Under the pieces are notes generated by a model. It searched no databases. It was given only the letters and a program-made list of their open reading frames with translations, and was not told the DNA's origin. A stretch of DNA of 5,559 nt, taken from an uncultured Ruminococcus sp. Its GTDB lineage: Bacteria > Bacillota > Clostridia > Oscillospirales > Ruminococcaceae. The stretch lies in contig NZ_CAMHRZ010000234.1 of NCBI RefSeq assembly GCF_946187255.1, positions 1 through 5,559 of the forward strand, read 5' to 3'. The position numbers and the translations under genes were made by a program. Below are positions 1 through 5,395 of this stretch, in pieces (within the stretch, counting starts at the first letter, position 1; every line of letters begins with the position of its first letter).

Positions 1-1
1 G

Positions 2-160
2 GTGAATGTCTCCGATATATCCATGCTTGCCGCACACGTCAAGGGCATTAAAAAGATGTCCGACCCGGCAGCTGCCGATATCAATAAGGACGGTACAGTT
101 AACGTCACCGATATCTCGCTGCTGGCGGCACACGTCAAGGGCATCAAGAAACTTTCATAA
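2..160 (+). CDS. C-terminal end of a dockerin type I-containing protein (5' partial)
   Basis: Only the last 52 residues are in the window; the reading frame enters from the left edge and ends in TAA. Two copies of a dockerin repeat are visible, the first truncated. The second has a full calcium-loop pattern D-x-N-x-D-G-x-x-N-x-x-D at residues 26-37 of the visible part, followed by ISLLAAHVKGIKKL. The first copy keeps VNVSDISMLAAHVKGIKK. Type I dockerins bind cohesins and anchor secreted enzymes, usually glycoside hydrolases, to a cellulosome scaffold or cell surface. Loop positions 10 and 11, which often decide cohesin specificity, are Val-Ser and Val-Thr in the two copies, and the copies are nearly symmetrical, as expected for dual-mode binding. 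The catalytic part lies upstream, so the enzyme class cannot be told. A terminator follows directly, so the gene is transcriptionally separate from its right neighbour. The dockerin call is secure; the role in fibre degradation is family knowledge. Confidence 0.88.
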   Translation: MNVSDISMLAAHVKGIKKMSDPAAADINKDGTVNVTDISLLAAHVKGIKKLS

Positions 161-169
161 GAACATCAG

Positions 170-197
170 CAGCGTCCGTGCCCGCGGGCGCTGTTTT
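170..197 (+). terminator. Intrinsic terminator after the dockerin gene
   Basis: A 9-bp GC-rich stem pairs CAGCGTCCG (170-178) with CGGGCGCTG (185-193), with one T-G wobble and a 6-nt loop, followed by TTTT. It begins ten bases after the dockerin stop codon. The T-run is short, so efficiency may be moderate. Confidence 0.7.
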
Positions 198-241
198 GGT
201 ATGCGGGAAATGTGATATGTATGAAAAAATTTCATCAGCCC

Positions 242-270
242 TTTACTTTTGCGGCGAAATGTGGTATAAT
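242..270 (+). promoter_or_regulatory. Promoter of the yaaT gene cluster
   Basis: A perfect TATAAT at 265-270 is preceded by TGG, making an extended -10 element. A weaker -35 box, TTTACT (242-247), sits 17 bp upstream. Predicted transcription start is near 277, giving a leader of about 60 nt. The leader can fold into an 8-bp hairpin (286-293 with 302-309, loop GCTGATAA, two T-G wobbles) just before the ribosome binding site AGAAAGGA (325-332). Confidence 0.7.
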
Positions 271-338
271 TACCGTGTATGTACGATGTGCCCGCTGATA
301 AGGGCGCGTATGTGACTAATTCGCAGAAAGGATAACTT

Positions 339-1202
339 ATGCTTAAAATAATCGGTGTGCGCTTTAAAAAGGCGGGAAAGATATACTACTTCGACCCCGC
401 AGACGCTGAGATAGCACAGGGAGATATGGTCATCGTTGAGACCGCACGCGGTGTTGAGTGCGGTGAGGTCGTGATGACCGACAGGGAGATCGATGAGAAG
501 AATTTCCGCAATCCCATAAAGAAGATAATCAAAAAGGCGGACGAGCGCGATCTTAAAAATATCGAGAAAAACAAACAGAAGGAGCGGGAAGCCTTCGAGA
601 TATGCAAAAAGAAGATCGAGGCTCACAAGCTCAAAATGGATCTTATCGATGTGGAATGCACCTTCAACAATAACAAGATGCTTTTCTACTTCACCGCCGA
701 AAACAGGGTGGATTTCCGCGAACTGGTAAAGGACCTGGCAAGCGTTTTCAGGACGAGGATAGAGCTCAGACAGATAGGCGTGCGTGATGAAGCGAAGATG
801 CTGGGCGGTCTGGGCATTTGCGGACAGCCATTCTGCTGCTCGCGCTTTCTGGGAGATTTTACGCCTGTGTCGATAAAAATGGCTAAGGAACAGGGACTGA
901 GCCTTAACCCCACAAAGATAAGCGGCTGCTGCGGACGACTGATGTGCTGCCTTAAATACGAGCAGGACAGCTATGAGGATCTGCTGAAACATACCCCGAA
1001 GGTGGGCGCTATCGTAAAGACCAGCGACGGAAAGGGCGTAGTTCAGGAGGTAAATCTGCTGACAGGCAGGCTGCGCGTCAAGCTGGACAGATCGGACAAT
1101 GTGGTGACGGTCAAGAAAGGCGACGTTGATGTCATCAAGGACGGAAACATCAGGGTGGACAAGAACGAGCTGAAAGCCCTGAAAGGACTGGAGGGAAGCT
1201 AA
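339..1202 (+). CDS. yaaT: PSP1 domain protein, RicT/YaaT family
   Basis: The 287 residues match the length of Bacillus subtilis YaaT (RicT), about 275. The family hallmark is the PSP1 C-terminal domain. Visible markers are the N-terminal beta segment with ETARGVECGEVV (residues 34-45), a Lys/Glu-rich coiled-coil-like stretch at about 62-98, and the conserved core ELRQIGVRDEAKMLGGLGIC (142-161). The core runs into GQPFCCSRF (162-170) and SGCCGRLMCCLKYEQDSY (195-212). Cysteines 161, 166, 167, 197, 198, 203 and 204 form the cluster known in this family to help bind iron-sulfur clusters together with RicA and RicF. In B. subtilis the Ric complex acts with RNase Y in mRNA maturation and affects sporulation, competence and biofilm formation; it is cytoplasmic. 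The start is supported by AGAAAGGA six bases upstream. In many Firmicutes yaaT lies beside holB, but here it is first after its own promoter. The family call is firm; the cellular role here is inferred. Confidence 0.93.
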   Translation: MLKIIGVRFKKAGKIYYFDPADAEIAQGDMVIVETARGVECGEVVMTDREIDEKNFRNPIKKIIKKADERDLKNIEKNKQKEREAFEICKKKIEAHKLKMDLIDVECTFNNNKMLFYFTAENRVDFRELVKDLASVFRTRIELRQIGVRDEAKMLGGLGICGQPFCCSRFLGDFTPVSIKMAKEQGLSLNPTKISGCCGRLMCCLKYEQDSYEDLLKHTPKVGAIVKTSDGKGVVQEVNLLTGRLRVKLDRSDNVVTVKKGDVDVIKDGNIRVDKNELKALKGLEGS

Positions 1203-1832
1203 ATGCCTTCATCACCCGTACATCTTCTGCTGGCTCATGAAGCCGCAGAAAGACTGGGAGTAGCAAACAAGGCGGATTTCCTGCTGGGCTCCATAGCCCC
1301 CGACTGTGTCAATTACGGCATGGAGCAGGCGAGCGAAGCGGTGCGCTATGCGGCGCATATCCGCGATAAGGACTATGATATATGGAAGCAGAAGCTGCGG
1401 GATTTCGCGGCGGACAATGCGGAGAAATATGCGGAGTGCAGGGACTTCCTGCGGGGATACCTCTTCCACTGCTGGGCGGATATCGCTTGGGACGAAGCTG
1501 TTCAGCCGAAGATATTCGAGTTCCTCGGGACGCTGGGCTACGGCTACGATGATATGACCGCACAGAAATGGCAGGAGCTTTACCGTTTCAACAGTGAGAT
1601 GGTGAAGGATAAGGCGTACAGCGAATGTAAAAAGCTGGTAAAGGCAGGCACAGCGCGGGATATCGCGGGGTGCAGTGCTGAGCTGATAAAACGCTATGCC
1701 GACTATGTGGCGGACGACTACAAAGACAAGATACTGGATGAAAAGCCGCTTTTCCTCAATGAAACACATATTACTGAAACAGTGCGTCGGATGGAGGAAG
1801 CAGGCTATCTGGATGAGCTCAGAAAGCTCTGA
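1203..1832 (+). CDS. Zinc-dependent phospholipase C-like protein
   Basis: This 209-residue protein resembles the zinc-dependent phospholipase C superfamily (Pfam Zn_dep_PLPC, also in secreted clostridial alpha-toxins). The evidence is the N-terminal pattern PVHLLLAHEA (residues 5-14), FLLGSIAPD (26-34), YAAHIRD (49-55) and GYLFHCWADIAWD (85-97). H7, D34, H52, H89 and D93 are the likely metal ligands by analogy. There is no signal peptide or hydrophobic segment, so it is probably cytoplasmic, unlike the toxins. It is also shorter, and I see no clear equivalent of the later HxxxE metal motif; the only later histidine is H189. Substrate and activity are therefore unknown and toxin-like activity should not be assumed. 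ATG follows the yaaT stop codon with no gap, and GGAGGG in the last yaaT codons (1191-1196) is its ribosome binding site, so translation is probably coupled. The fold assignment is fairly sure, the function is not. Confidence 0.78.
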   Translation: MPSSPVHLLLAHEAAERLGVANKADFLLGSIAPDCVNYGMEQASEAVRYAAHIRDKDYDIWKQKLRDFAADNAEKYAECRDFLRGYLFHCWADIAWDEAVQPKIFEFLGTLGYGYDDMTAQKWQELYRFNSEMVKDKAYSECKKLVKAGTARDIAGCSAELIKRYADYVADDYKDKILDEKPLFLNETHITETVRRMEEAGYLDELRKL

Positions 1833-1882
1833 GAAAAAGATACGCGAACGGTATTATACTATTATAAACGGAGATGATCGGA

Positions 1883-2242
1883 ATGTTCATGATACTGGCA
1901 GAAAATACTACGACAACCATACAGAACGTATACACACCTTTTCCGCTGACGATGCACATAATATTCTGTGTGCTGGCAACGGTGGTATATGGTCTGGAAT
2001 TCATCAGCAAGAAATCGCCGCATTATATGCTGCTGCTGTTAGCCTGCGACCTCACTTTCGTGACACAGATAAACACGGCAAAGCCTACCATTATAGGTCT
2101 GTTTTTTGCTGAGCTTTTCCTGCTGATCGGTGCGGGCTTCTTTTCCTACAAGTACAACAAGAAGCTGAAAGCTGAGGAAGGCGAGAAGAAAAAGGCTCCC
2201 AAGCAGGACGGCGATGCAGTCGATAAGGCTTTTGAGGACTAA
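1883..2242 (+). CDS. Small three-helix membrane protein of unknown function
   Basis: I do not recognise a family. The product is 119 residues if it starts at the ATG at 1883. An in-frame ATG at 1874 (122 residues) abuts the GGAG at 1870-1873 with no spacing, while the one at 1883 is 9 nt from it, so 1883 is preferred; 1889 is also possible. Counting from 1883, hydrophobic segments lie at about 21-41, 47-64 and 68-88. The loop between the first two is short and basic (SKKSPH). The last 30 residues form a charged tail rich in Lys, Glu and Asp, probably cytoplasmic by the positive-inside rule. The second helix carries the polar run CDLTFVTQ, unusual for a simple anchor. It lies about 50 nt after the phospholipase-like gene and 3 nt before the dehydrogenase, so it is probably in the same transcript. 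A coding role is supported by the clean frame, ribosome binding site and tight packing. Confidence 0.75.
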   Translation: MFMILAENTTTTIQNVYTPFPLTMHIIFCVLATVVYGLEFISKKSPHYMLLLLACDLTFVTQINTAKPTIIGLFFAELFLLIGAGFFSYKYNKKLKAEEGEKKKAPKQDGDAVDKAFED

Positions 2243-2245
2243 AGC

Positions 2246-3202
2246 ATGAAGATAGTTATCCTTGACAGCGAGACAGTATCACGCGGCGGAGATGTGAGCC
2301 TTGAGGGTATAACCTCGCTGGGCGAAGCGGAGGTATACGGCTTTACTCCCAATGACGAAGTGGCGCAGAAGATAGGCGACGCTGATGCGGTGATATGCAA
2401 TAAATGCCTTATCACTGAGGAGGTATTTGAAAGCTGCCCGAACCTGAAATATGTGGGGCTTTTTGCAACGGGCTACAACAATGTGGATCTGGCTGCGGCT
2501 TCGAGACACGGTGCGGCAGTATGCAATGTGCCTGCTTATTCAACGGACTCGGTGGCACAGCACACCTTTGCGCTGATACTCAACCATTTCAATAAGATAA
2601 GGGCTTATGCCGACACGGTGGACAACGGCGACTGGGTGAACTACAAGCTGTTTACCTATTTCTATATACCCACCTACGAGCTGAAAGGCATGAGGATAGG
2701 CATAATCGGCTACGGCAGCATTGGCAGGCGCGTGGCGGAGATAGCCCGCGTTTTCGGCATGGAGGTCGTGACCTATACCCGTTCCCCCGAAAAGGTGGGA
2801 GAGGGCGCTGAAGCGGTGAGCCTTGATGAACTGCTGAGGACGAGCGACGTGGTGACGATGCACTGTCCTCTCAACGAGCAGACGAAGGAAATGATAAACA
2901 GGGAAGCCCTGTCGAAGATGAAGCCGACGGCGTACTTTGTTAATACTGCCCGCGGCGGTGTAGTGAACGAACAGGATCTTGCGGATGCACTGAACGCAGG
3001 CGTTATCGCAGGTGCGGGCATCGATGCGCTGACCTTTGAACCCATGCGCGAGGACTGTCCCCTGAGGAATGCAAAGAATGCCACCATCACCCCGCACATA
3101 GCATGGGCACCCAAGCAGACAAGGATACGTCTGCTGGAGGTCGTTTCTGAAAATCTGCGCCTCTGGAAAGAGGGCAAACCACAAAACTGTGTCAATTCAT
3201 AA
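2246..3202 (+). CDS. D-isomer-specific 2-hydroxyacid dehydrogenase
   Basis: This cytoplasmic enzyme of 318 residues belongs to the family that reversibly reduces 2-keto acids such as hydroxypyruvate, glyoxylate or pyruvate with NAD(P)H. The order of motifs is standard: substrate-domain FATGYNNVD (73-81), VAQHTFALIL (103-112), the Rossmann motif GYGSIG (155-160), and catalytic Arg236 in NTARGGVVNE, Glu265 in GIDALTFEP and His284 in ITPHIAWAP. The closest style is glycerate dehydrogenase/hydroxypyruvate reductase, but substrate cannot be fixed by eye. After the second beta strand the usual acidic residue is replaced in VVTYTRSPEK (174-183); Arg179 and Ser180 suggest NADPH rather than NADH. The start has GAGG eight bases upstream and lies 3 nt after the membrane protein gene. 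The last two codons and the stop come from the adjoining inverted-repeat array, so the natural C-terminus may have been altered. Confidence 0.92.
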   Translation: MKIVILDSETVSRGGDVSLEGITSLGEAEVYGFTPNDEVAQKIGDADAVICNKCLITEEVFESCPNLKYVGLFATGYNNVDLAAASRHGAAVCNVPAYSTDSVAQHTFALILNHFNKIRAYADTVDNGDWVNYKLFTYFYIPTYELKGMRIGIIGYGSIGRRVAEIARVFGMEVVTYTRSPEKVGEGAEAVSLDELLRTSDVVTMHCPLNEQTKEMINREALSKMKPTAYFVNTARGGVVNEQDLADALNAGVIAGAGIDALTFEPMREDCPLRNAKNATITPHIAWAPKQTRIRLLEVVSENLRLWKEGKPQNCVNS

Positions 3203-3225
3203 TTCATAATGCATAATTCATAATT
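3194..3225 (+). repeat. Left heptamer array (AATTCAT x4 + AATT)
   Basis: Four tandem 7-mers with one base change in the third unit, ending in AATT. It overlaps the 3' end of the dehydrogenase gene and supplies its final Asn and Ser codons and the TAA stop. Confidence 0.9.
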
Positions 3226-3289
3226 TTGGTGCGGGGCGCGGGTCTTTTGTTCTGTCGTGTGTACTGCGTGGTTATGAGTTTTGTGTTCT

Positions 3290-3333
3290 AAAAAGATAGT
3301 GCGCTTATCGCAAATTTGCGGTAAGCGCACTTT
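3290..3333. terminator. Bidirectional terminator between convergent genes
   Basis: A nearly perfect 34-bp palindrome (3298-3331) has 17-nt arms with a single wobble or mismatch position and AAATTT at the centre. On the minus strand the stem is followed by ATCTTTTT (T-run opposite 3290-3294), a good terminator for metK. On the plus strand it is followed only by TTT and AT-rich sequence, so it probably also ends the yaaT cluster but less strongly. The hairpin lies inside the inverted-repeat element. Confidence 0.8.
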
Positions 3334-3437
3334 ATGTATATTCTTATCTTTATAGCAATTCTTTGACCCGCCGTCACACGGACTTACCGTCCTAACCAAA
3401 CTATAAATAGGCGGACAATACCCGCCCGGTCGAGGGC

Positions 3438-3462
3438 AATTATGAATTATGAATTATGAATT
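3438..3462 (-). repeat. Right heptamer array, inverted relative to the left one
   Basis: On the minus strand this reads as three exact AATTCAT units plus AATT. It overlaps the 3' end of metK and encodes the last residues of MetK (Phe-Ile-Ile-His-Asn-Ser) and the TAA stop. Confidence 0.9.
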
Positions 3463-4621
3463 CCTTAATGGAATCAGCTTTGTCGGTGCGTTCCCAGGCA
3501 ACGCCGAGATCTTCTCTGCCCATGTGACCATAAGCTGCCAGCTGCTTGTACTGGGGCTTTTTCAGGTCGAGCATATCAATTATAGCTGCGGGGCGGAGAT
3601 CGAACAGGGCGTTTACTGCCTCGCTCAGCTTTTCATCAGCCACCTTGCCTGTGCCGAAGGTATCTACCAGTATCGATACGGGGTTTGCAACGCCGATGGC
3701 GTAAGCGAGCTCAACTTCGCACTTGCTTGCGAGACCTGCAGCAACGATATTCTTTGCAACGTATCTAGCCGCATAAGCTGCCGAACGATCCACCTTCGTG
3801 GGATCCTTGCCCGAGAAGCATCCGCCGCCGTGACGTGCGTAGCCGCCGTAGGTATCAACTATGATCTTTCTGCCTGTCAGACCGCTGTCGCCCTGAGGGC
3901 CGCCGATAACAAATCTGCCTGTGGGGTTGATGAGGTATCTGGTATCATTGTCGATGAGTCCTGCGGGGATGATGTGCTTGATGACCTTCTCGATGATGTC
4001 CGCTCTGATCTGTTCGAGGGAAATCTTAGCATCGTGCTGAGAGGATACTACAACGGTATCTACTCTTGCGGGCTTGCCGTCGATATACTCCACAGTGACC
4101 TGAGTCTTGCCGTCGGGTCTGAGGTAGGGGAGTGCGCCGTTCTTGCGGACCTCTGTCAGTCTCATAGCCAGCTTGTGAGCCAGGGATATGGGCAGGGGCA
4201 TCAGTTCGGGGGTCTCATCGCAGGCATAGCCGAACATTATGCCCTGGTCGCCTGCGCCTGTATCGAAAGCATTTTCCTCTCTGCCTTCCAGTGCGTTGTC
4301 AACGCCCATAGCGATATCGGGGGACTGCTTGTCTATGGAAGTGAATACAGAGCAGGTATGACCGTCAAATCCGTACTTTGCCCTGTCATAGCCTATGCCG
4401 ACAACGGTATCGCGGACTATCTGCGGGATATCCACCTGTGCTTTTGTGGAGATCTCGCCCATGCACATCACCATGCCTGTTGTGGTCACGGTCTCGCAGG
4501 CAACGCGGGAATCGGGATCCTGTTCCAGCATAGCGTCCAGTATAGCGTCTGAGATCTGATCGCAGATCTTATCGGGGTGTCCCTCGGTCACGGATTCCGA
4601 TGTAAAAAGAAATCTTGACAT
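3440..4621 (-). CDS. metK: S-adenosylmethionine synthetase (methionine adenosyltransferase)
   Basis: The enzyme makes S-adenosylmethionine from methionine and ATP, releasing phosphate and diphosphate; it is a cytoplasmic tetramer needing Mg and K ions. The 393 residues are the usual length. Diagnostic motifs are present: the N-terminal GHPDKICDQISDA (14-26), the hexapeptide GAGDQG (122-127), DGKTQVTVEY (170-179), GGPQGDSGLTGRK (240-252) and the P-loop-like GGGCFSGKDPTKVDRS (265-280). The start is supported by AAGGAGG nine bases upstream (4631-4637). The gene is monocistronic, behind a SAM-I riboswitch that represses it when SAM is abundant, and ends in a hairpin terminator. The C-terminus is odd: after WERTDKADSIKE the remaining FIIHNS and stop are encoded by the heptamer repeat, so the native tail has probably been replaced. 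All catalytic motifs lie far upstream, so the enzyme should be active. Confidence 0.98.
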   Translation of the reverse strand: MSRFLFTSESVTEGHPDKICDQISDAILDAMLEQDPDSRVACETVTTTGMVMCMGEISTKAQVDIPQIVRDTVVGIGYDRAKYGFDGHTCSVFTSIDKQSPDIAMGVDNALEGREENAFDTGAGDQGIMFGYACDETPELMPLPISLAHKLAMRLTEVRKNGALPYLRPDGKTQVTVEYIDGKPARVDTVVVSSQHDAKISLEQIRADIIEKVIKHIIPAGLIDNDTRYLINPTGRFVIGGPQGDSGLTGRKIIVDTYGGYARHGGGCFSGKDPTKVDRSAAYAARYVAKNIVAAGLASKCEVELAYAIGVANPVSILVDTFGTGKVADEKLSEAVNALFDLRPAAIIDMLDLKKPQYKQLAAYGHMGREDLGVAWERTDKADSIKEFIIHNS

Positions 4622-4713
4622 TGTAATGTTCCTCCTTCTAAGGATACAGCAAACGGCATATTGAGATGTTGCTTGCTGTAAAAACGAAAAGCTGTACCGC
4701 TAAATCAACAGCC

Positions 4714-4745
4714 AAAAAAAGAACTCCCATTCCAAGGAATGAGAG
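4714..4745 (-). terminator. Regulatory intrinsic terminator of the metK S-box leader
   Basis: On the minus strand CTCTCATTCC (4745-4736) pairs with GGAATGGGAG (4733-4724), with one wobble, and is followed by TTCTTTTTTT. CTCAT and ATTCCT in its first arm are complementary to ATGAG and AGGAAT at the 3' side of aptamer helix P1. P1/terminator and an antiterminator are therefore mutually exclusive, as in known S-box leaders. Confidence 0.9.
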
Positions 4746-4766
4746 GTAAGATCATCTGATATTATT

Positions 4767-4878
4767 CCTCATCTTCCGGAAATAACCGCAGGATTTGGCA
4801 CCTTGACACGCATAACTAAAGTATGCATACAGGTTGCCGGGCTTCACAGGACCTGTCCCTCCACCACTCTTGATAAGG
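4767..4878 (-). ncRNA. SAM-I (S-box) riboswitch aptamer
   Basis: On the minus strand the conserved S-box core is easily read: CTTATCAAGAG (4877-4867), GGTGGAGGGAC, then GAAGCCCGGCAACC (4845-4832) and AGGTGCCAAATCC (4803-4791). P1 is CCTTATC (4878-4872) with GATGAGG (4773-4767), including one wobble pair. P3 is a 7-bp stem around the loop CTTTAGT (ATGCATA with TATGCGT). The aptamer binds SAM and stabilises P1, which frees the downstream terminator to form; at low SAM the 3' strand of P1 can pair with the terminator arm and transcription continues into metK. It lies between the metK promoter and the regulatory terminator, about 145 nt from the start codon. Confidence 0.96.
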
Positions 4879-4898
4879 CTATTAAATTTAACAGGACT

Positions 4899-4927
4899 AT
4901 TATACAACATAATTCGGGCTTTGTCAA
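4899..4927 (-). promoter_or_regulatory. metK promoter
   Basis: Perfect TTGACA (4927-4922) and perfect TATAAT (4904-4899) with a 17-bp spacer on the minus strand. The predicted start near 4892 is about 14 nt before the riboswitch P1 helix. A full-consensus promoter suits control exercised after initiation by the riboswitch. Confidence 0.92.
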
Positions 4928-5059
4928 CAGCTTAACAAAGAATTAACGATTATTTATCAATCTGTACAGGTTTATATTGATTTACGGGCGATCTATAGCG
5001 ATACGAACTATCGGAACGGCTTATTTTTAACTAATTTTAAACAAATGATAGATTGTTTG

Positions 5060-5107
5060 AAAAACTCTGAAAAACCGCTTGACAAATCTCATTAAGCGTG
5101 CTATAAT
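5060..5107 (+). promoter_or_regulatory. tRNA operon promoter with possible UP element
   Basis: Perfect TTGACA (5079-5084) and TATAAT (5102-5107) with a 17-bp spacer; the start is predicted near 5114. Just upstream, two A5 tracts (5060-5064, 5070-5074) repeat TGAAAAAC exactly 10 bp apart, in phase with the helix. This is typical of UP-like sequences at strong stable-RNA promoters. The rest of the interval from 4928 to 5059, between the divergent promoters, is AT-rich and shows no gene. Confidence 0.88.
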
Positions 5108-5142
5108 AGACAACGTTGACCGATGAGGTCGATGACCCAAAT

Positions 5143-5213
5143 GCGGGTGTAGTTCAATGGTAGAACTCCAGCCTTCCAAGCTGGCCACGTGGGTTCGATT
5201 CCCATCACCCGCT
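5143..5213 (+). tRNA. tRNA-Gly (anticodon TCC)
   Basis: The cloverleaf is complete. The acceptor GCGGGTG pairs with CACCCGC, the anticodon stem CCAGC/GCTGG encloses loop CTTCCAA, and the T arm is GTGGG-TTCGATT-CCCAT. Anticodon TCC (5175-5177) reads GGA/GGG glycine codons. The discriminator base is T. CCA is not encoded and must be added by nucleotidyltransferase. Confidence 0.97.
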
Positions 5214-5235
5214 CTTACTGTTGAATTCAGTATAT

Positions 5236-5309
<74 letters not shown>

Positions 5310-5313
5310 CTAT

Positions 5314-5388
5314 GGTGGGTATAGCGTAGTTGGTTAACGCGTCAGATTGTGGTCCTGAAGATCGAGAGTTCGAATCTCTCTACCCACC
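5314..5388 (+). tRNA. tRNA-His (anticodon GTG)
   Basis: Acceptor GTGGGTA pairs with TACCCAC; the genome supplies G at -1 (5314) opposite discriminator C (5388), the histidine identity pair retained after RNase P cleavage. Loop TTGTGGT holds anticodon GTG (5349-5351). The T arm is GAGAG-TTCGAAT-CTCTC. The anticodon stem TCAGA/CCTGA has an A-C mismatch next to the loop (5346 and 5354). No CCA is encoded. Only four bases separate it from tRNA-Arg. Confidence 0.96.
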
Positions 5389-5395
5389 CTGAAAG

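Larger units (their letters stand above)
3194..3462. mobile_element. Candidate MITE-like element with inverted heptamer arrays
   Basis: The left end is four units of AATTCAT (the third is AATGCAT) plus AATT, at 3194-3225. The right end is three units of AATTATG plus AATT, at 3438-3462, the exact reverse complement of the AATTCAT type. Between them lie about 210 bp with no plausible gene, a long hairpin (3298-3331) and smaller GC-rich inverted repeats, such as GCGGGTC (3238-3244) with GACCCGC (3365-3371) and GGCGG (3410-3414) with CCGCC (3422-3426). No transposase and no clear target-site duplication are visible. Similar AATTCAT-type arrays occur between genes in many gut Firmicutes, from general knowledge. 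The inverted-repeat layout is seen directly; mobility is inference. Confidence 0.55.

Noticed and set aside
270..992. 240-codon minus-strand frame opposite yaaT.
   Set aside because: It overlaps the yaaT promoter and coding region and has no family signature; a shadow of the real gene.
1815..1866. Small hairpin (GAGCT/AGCTC) and TATACT/TATTAT boxes between the PLC-like and membrane protein genes, considered as terminator and promoter.
   Set aside because: The hairpin is followed by A-rich rather than T-rich sequence, and no -35 box lies at the right distance, so a separate transcription unit is not supported.
1696..2112. 138-codon plus-strand frame spanning the end of the PLC-like gene and the start of the membrane protein gene.
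   Set aside because: It overlaps two better-supported genes in another frame, has no good start signal and an unnatural composition.
2773..3399. 208-codon minus-strand frame through the repeat element and the dehydrogenase.
   Set aside because: It reads through the repeat array and hairpin and opposes a gene with complete catalytic motifs.
3194..3462. Tandem AATTCAT units considered as a CRISPR array.
   Set aside because: The units are 7 bp with no spacers and the second array is inverted, which does not fit CRISPR.
3449..4552. Long plus-strand frame (367 codons) opposite metK.
   Set aside because: metK has all family motifs, promoter, riboswitch and ribosome binding site; the antisense frame shows no recognisable domain and arises from codon bias.
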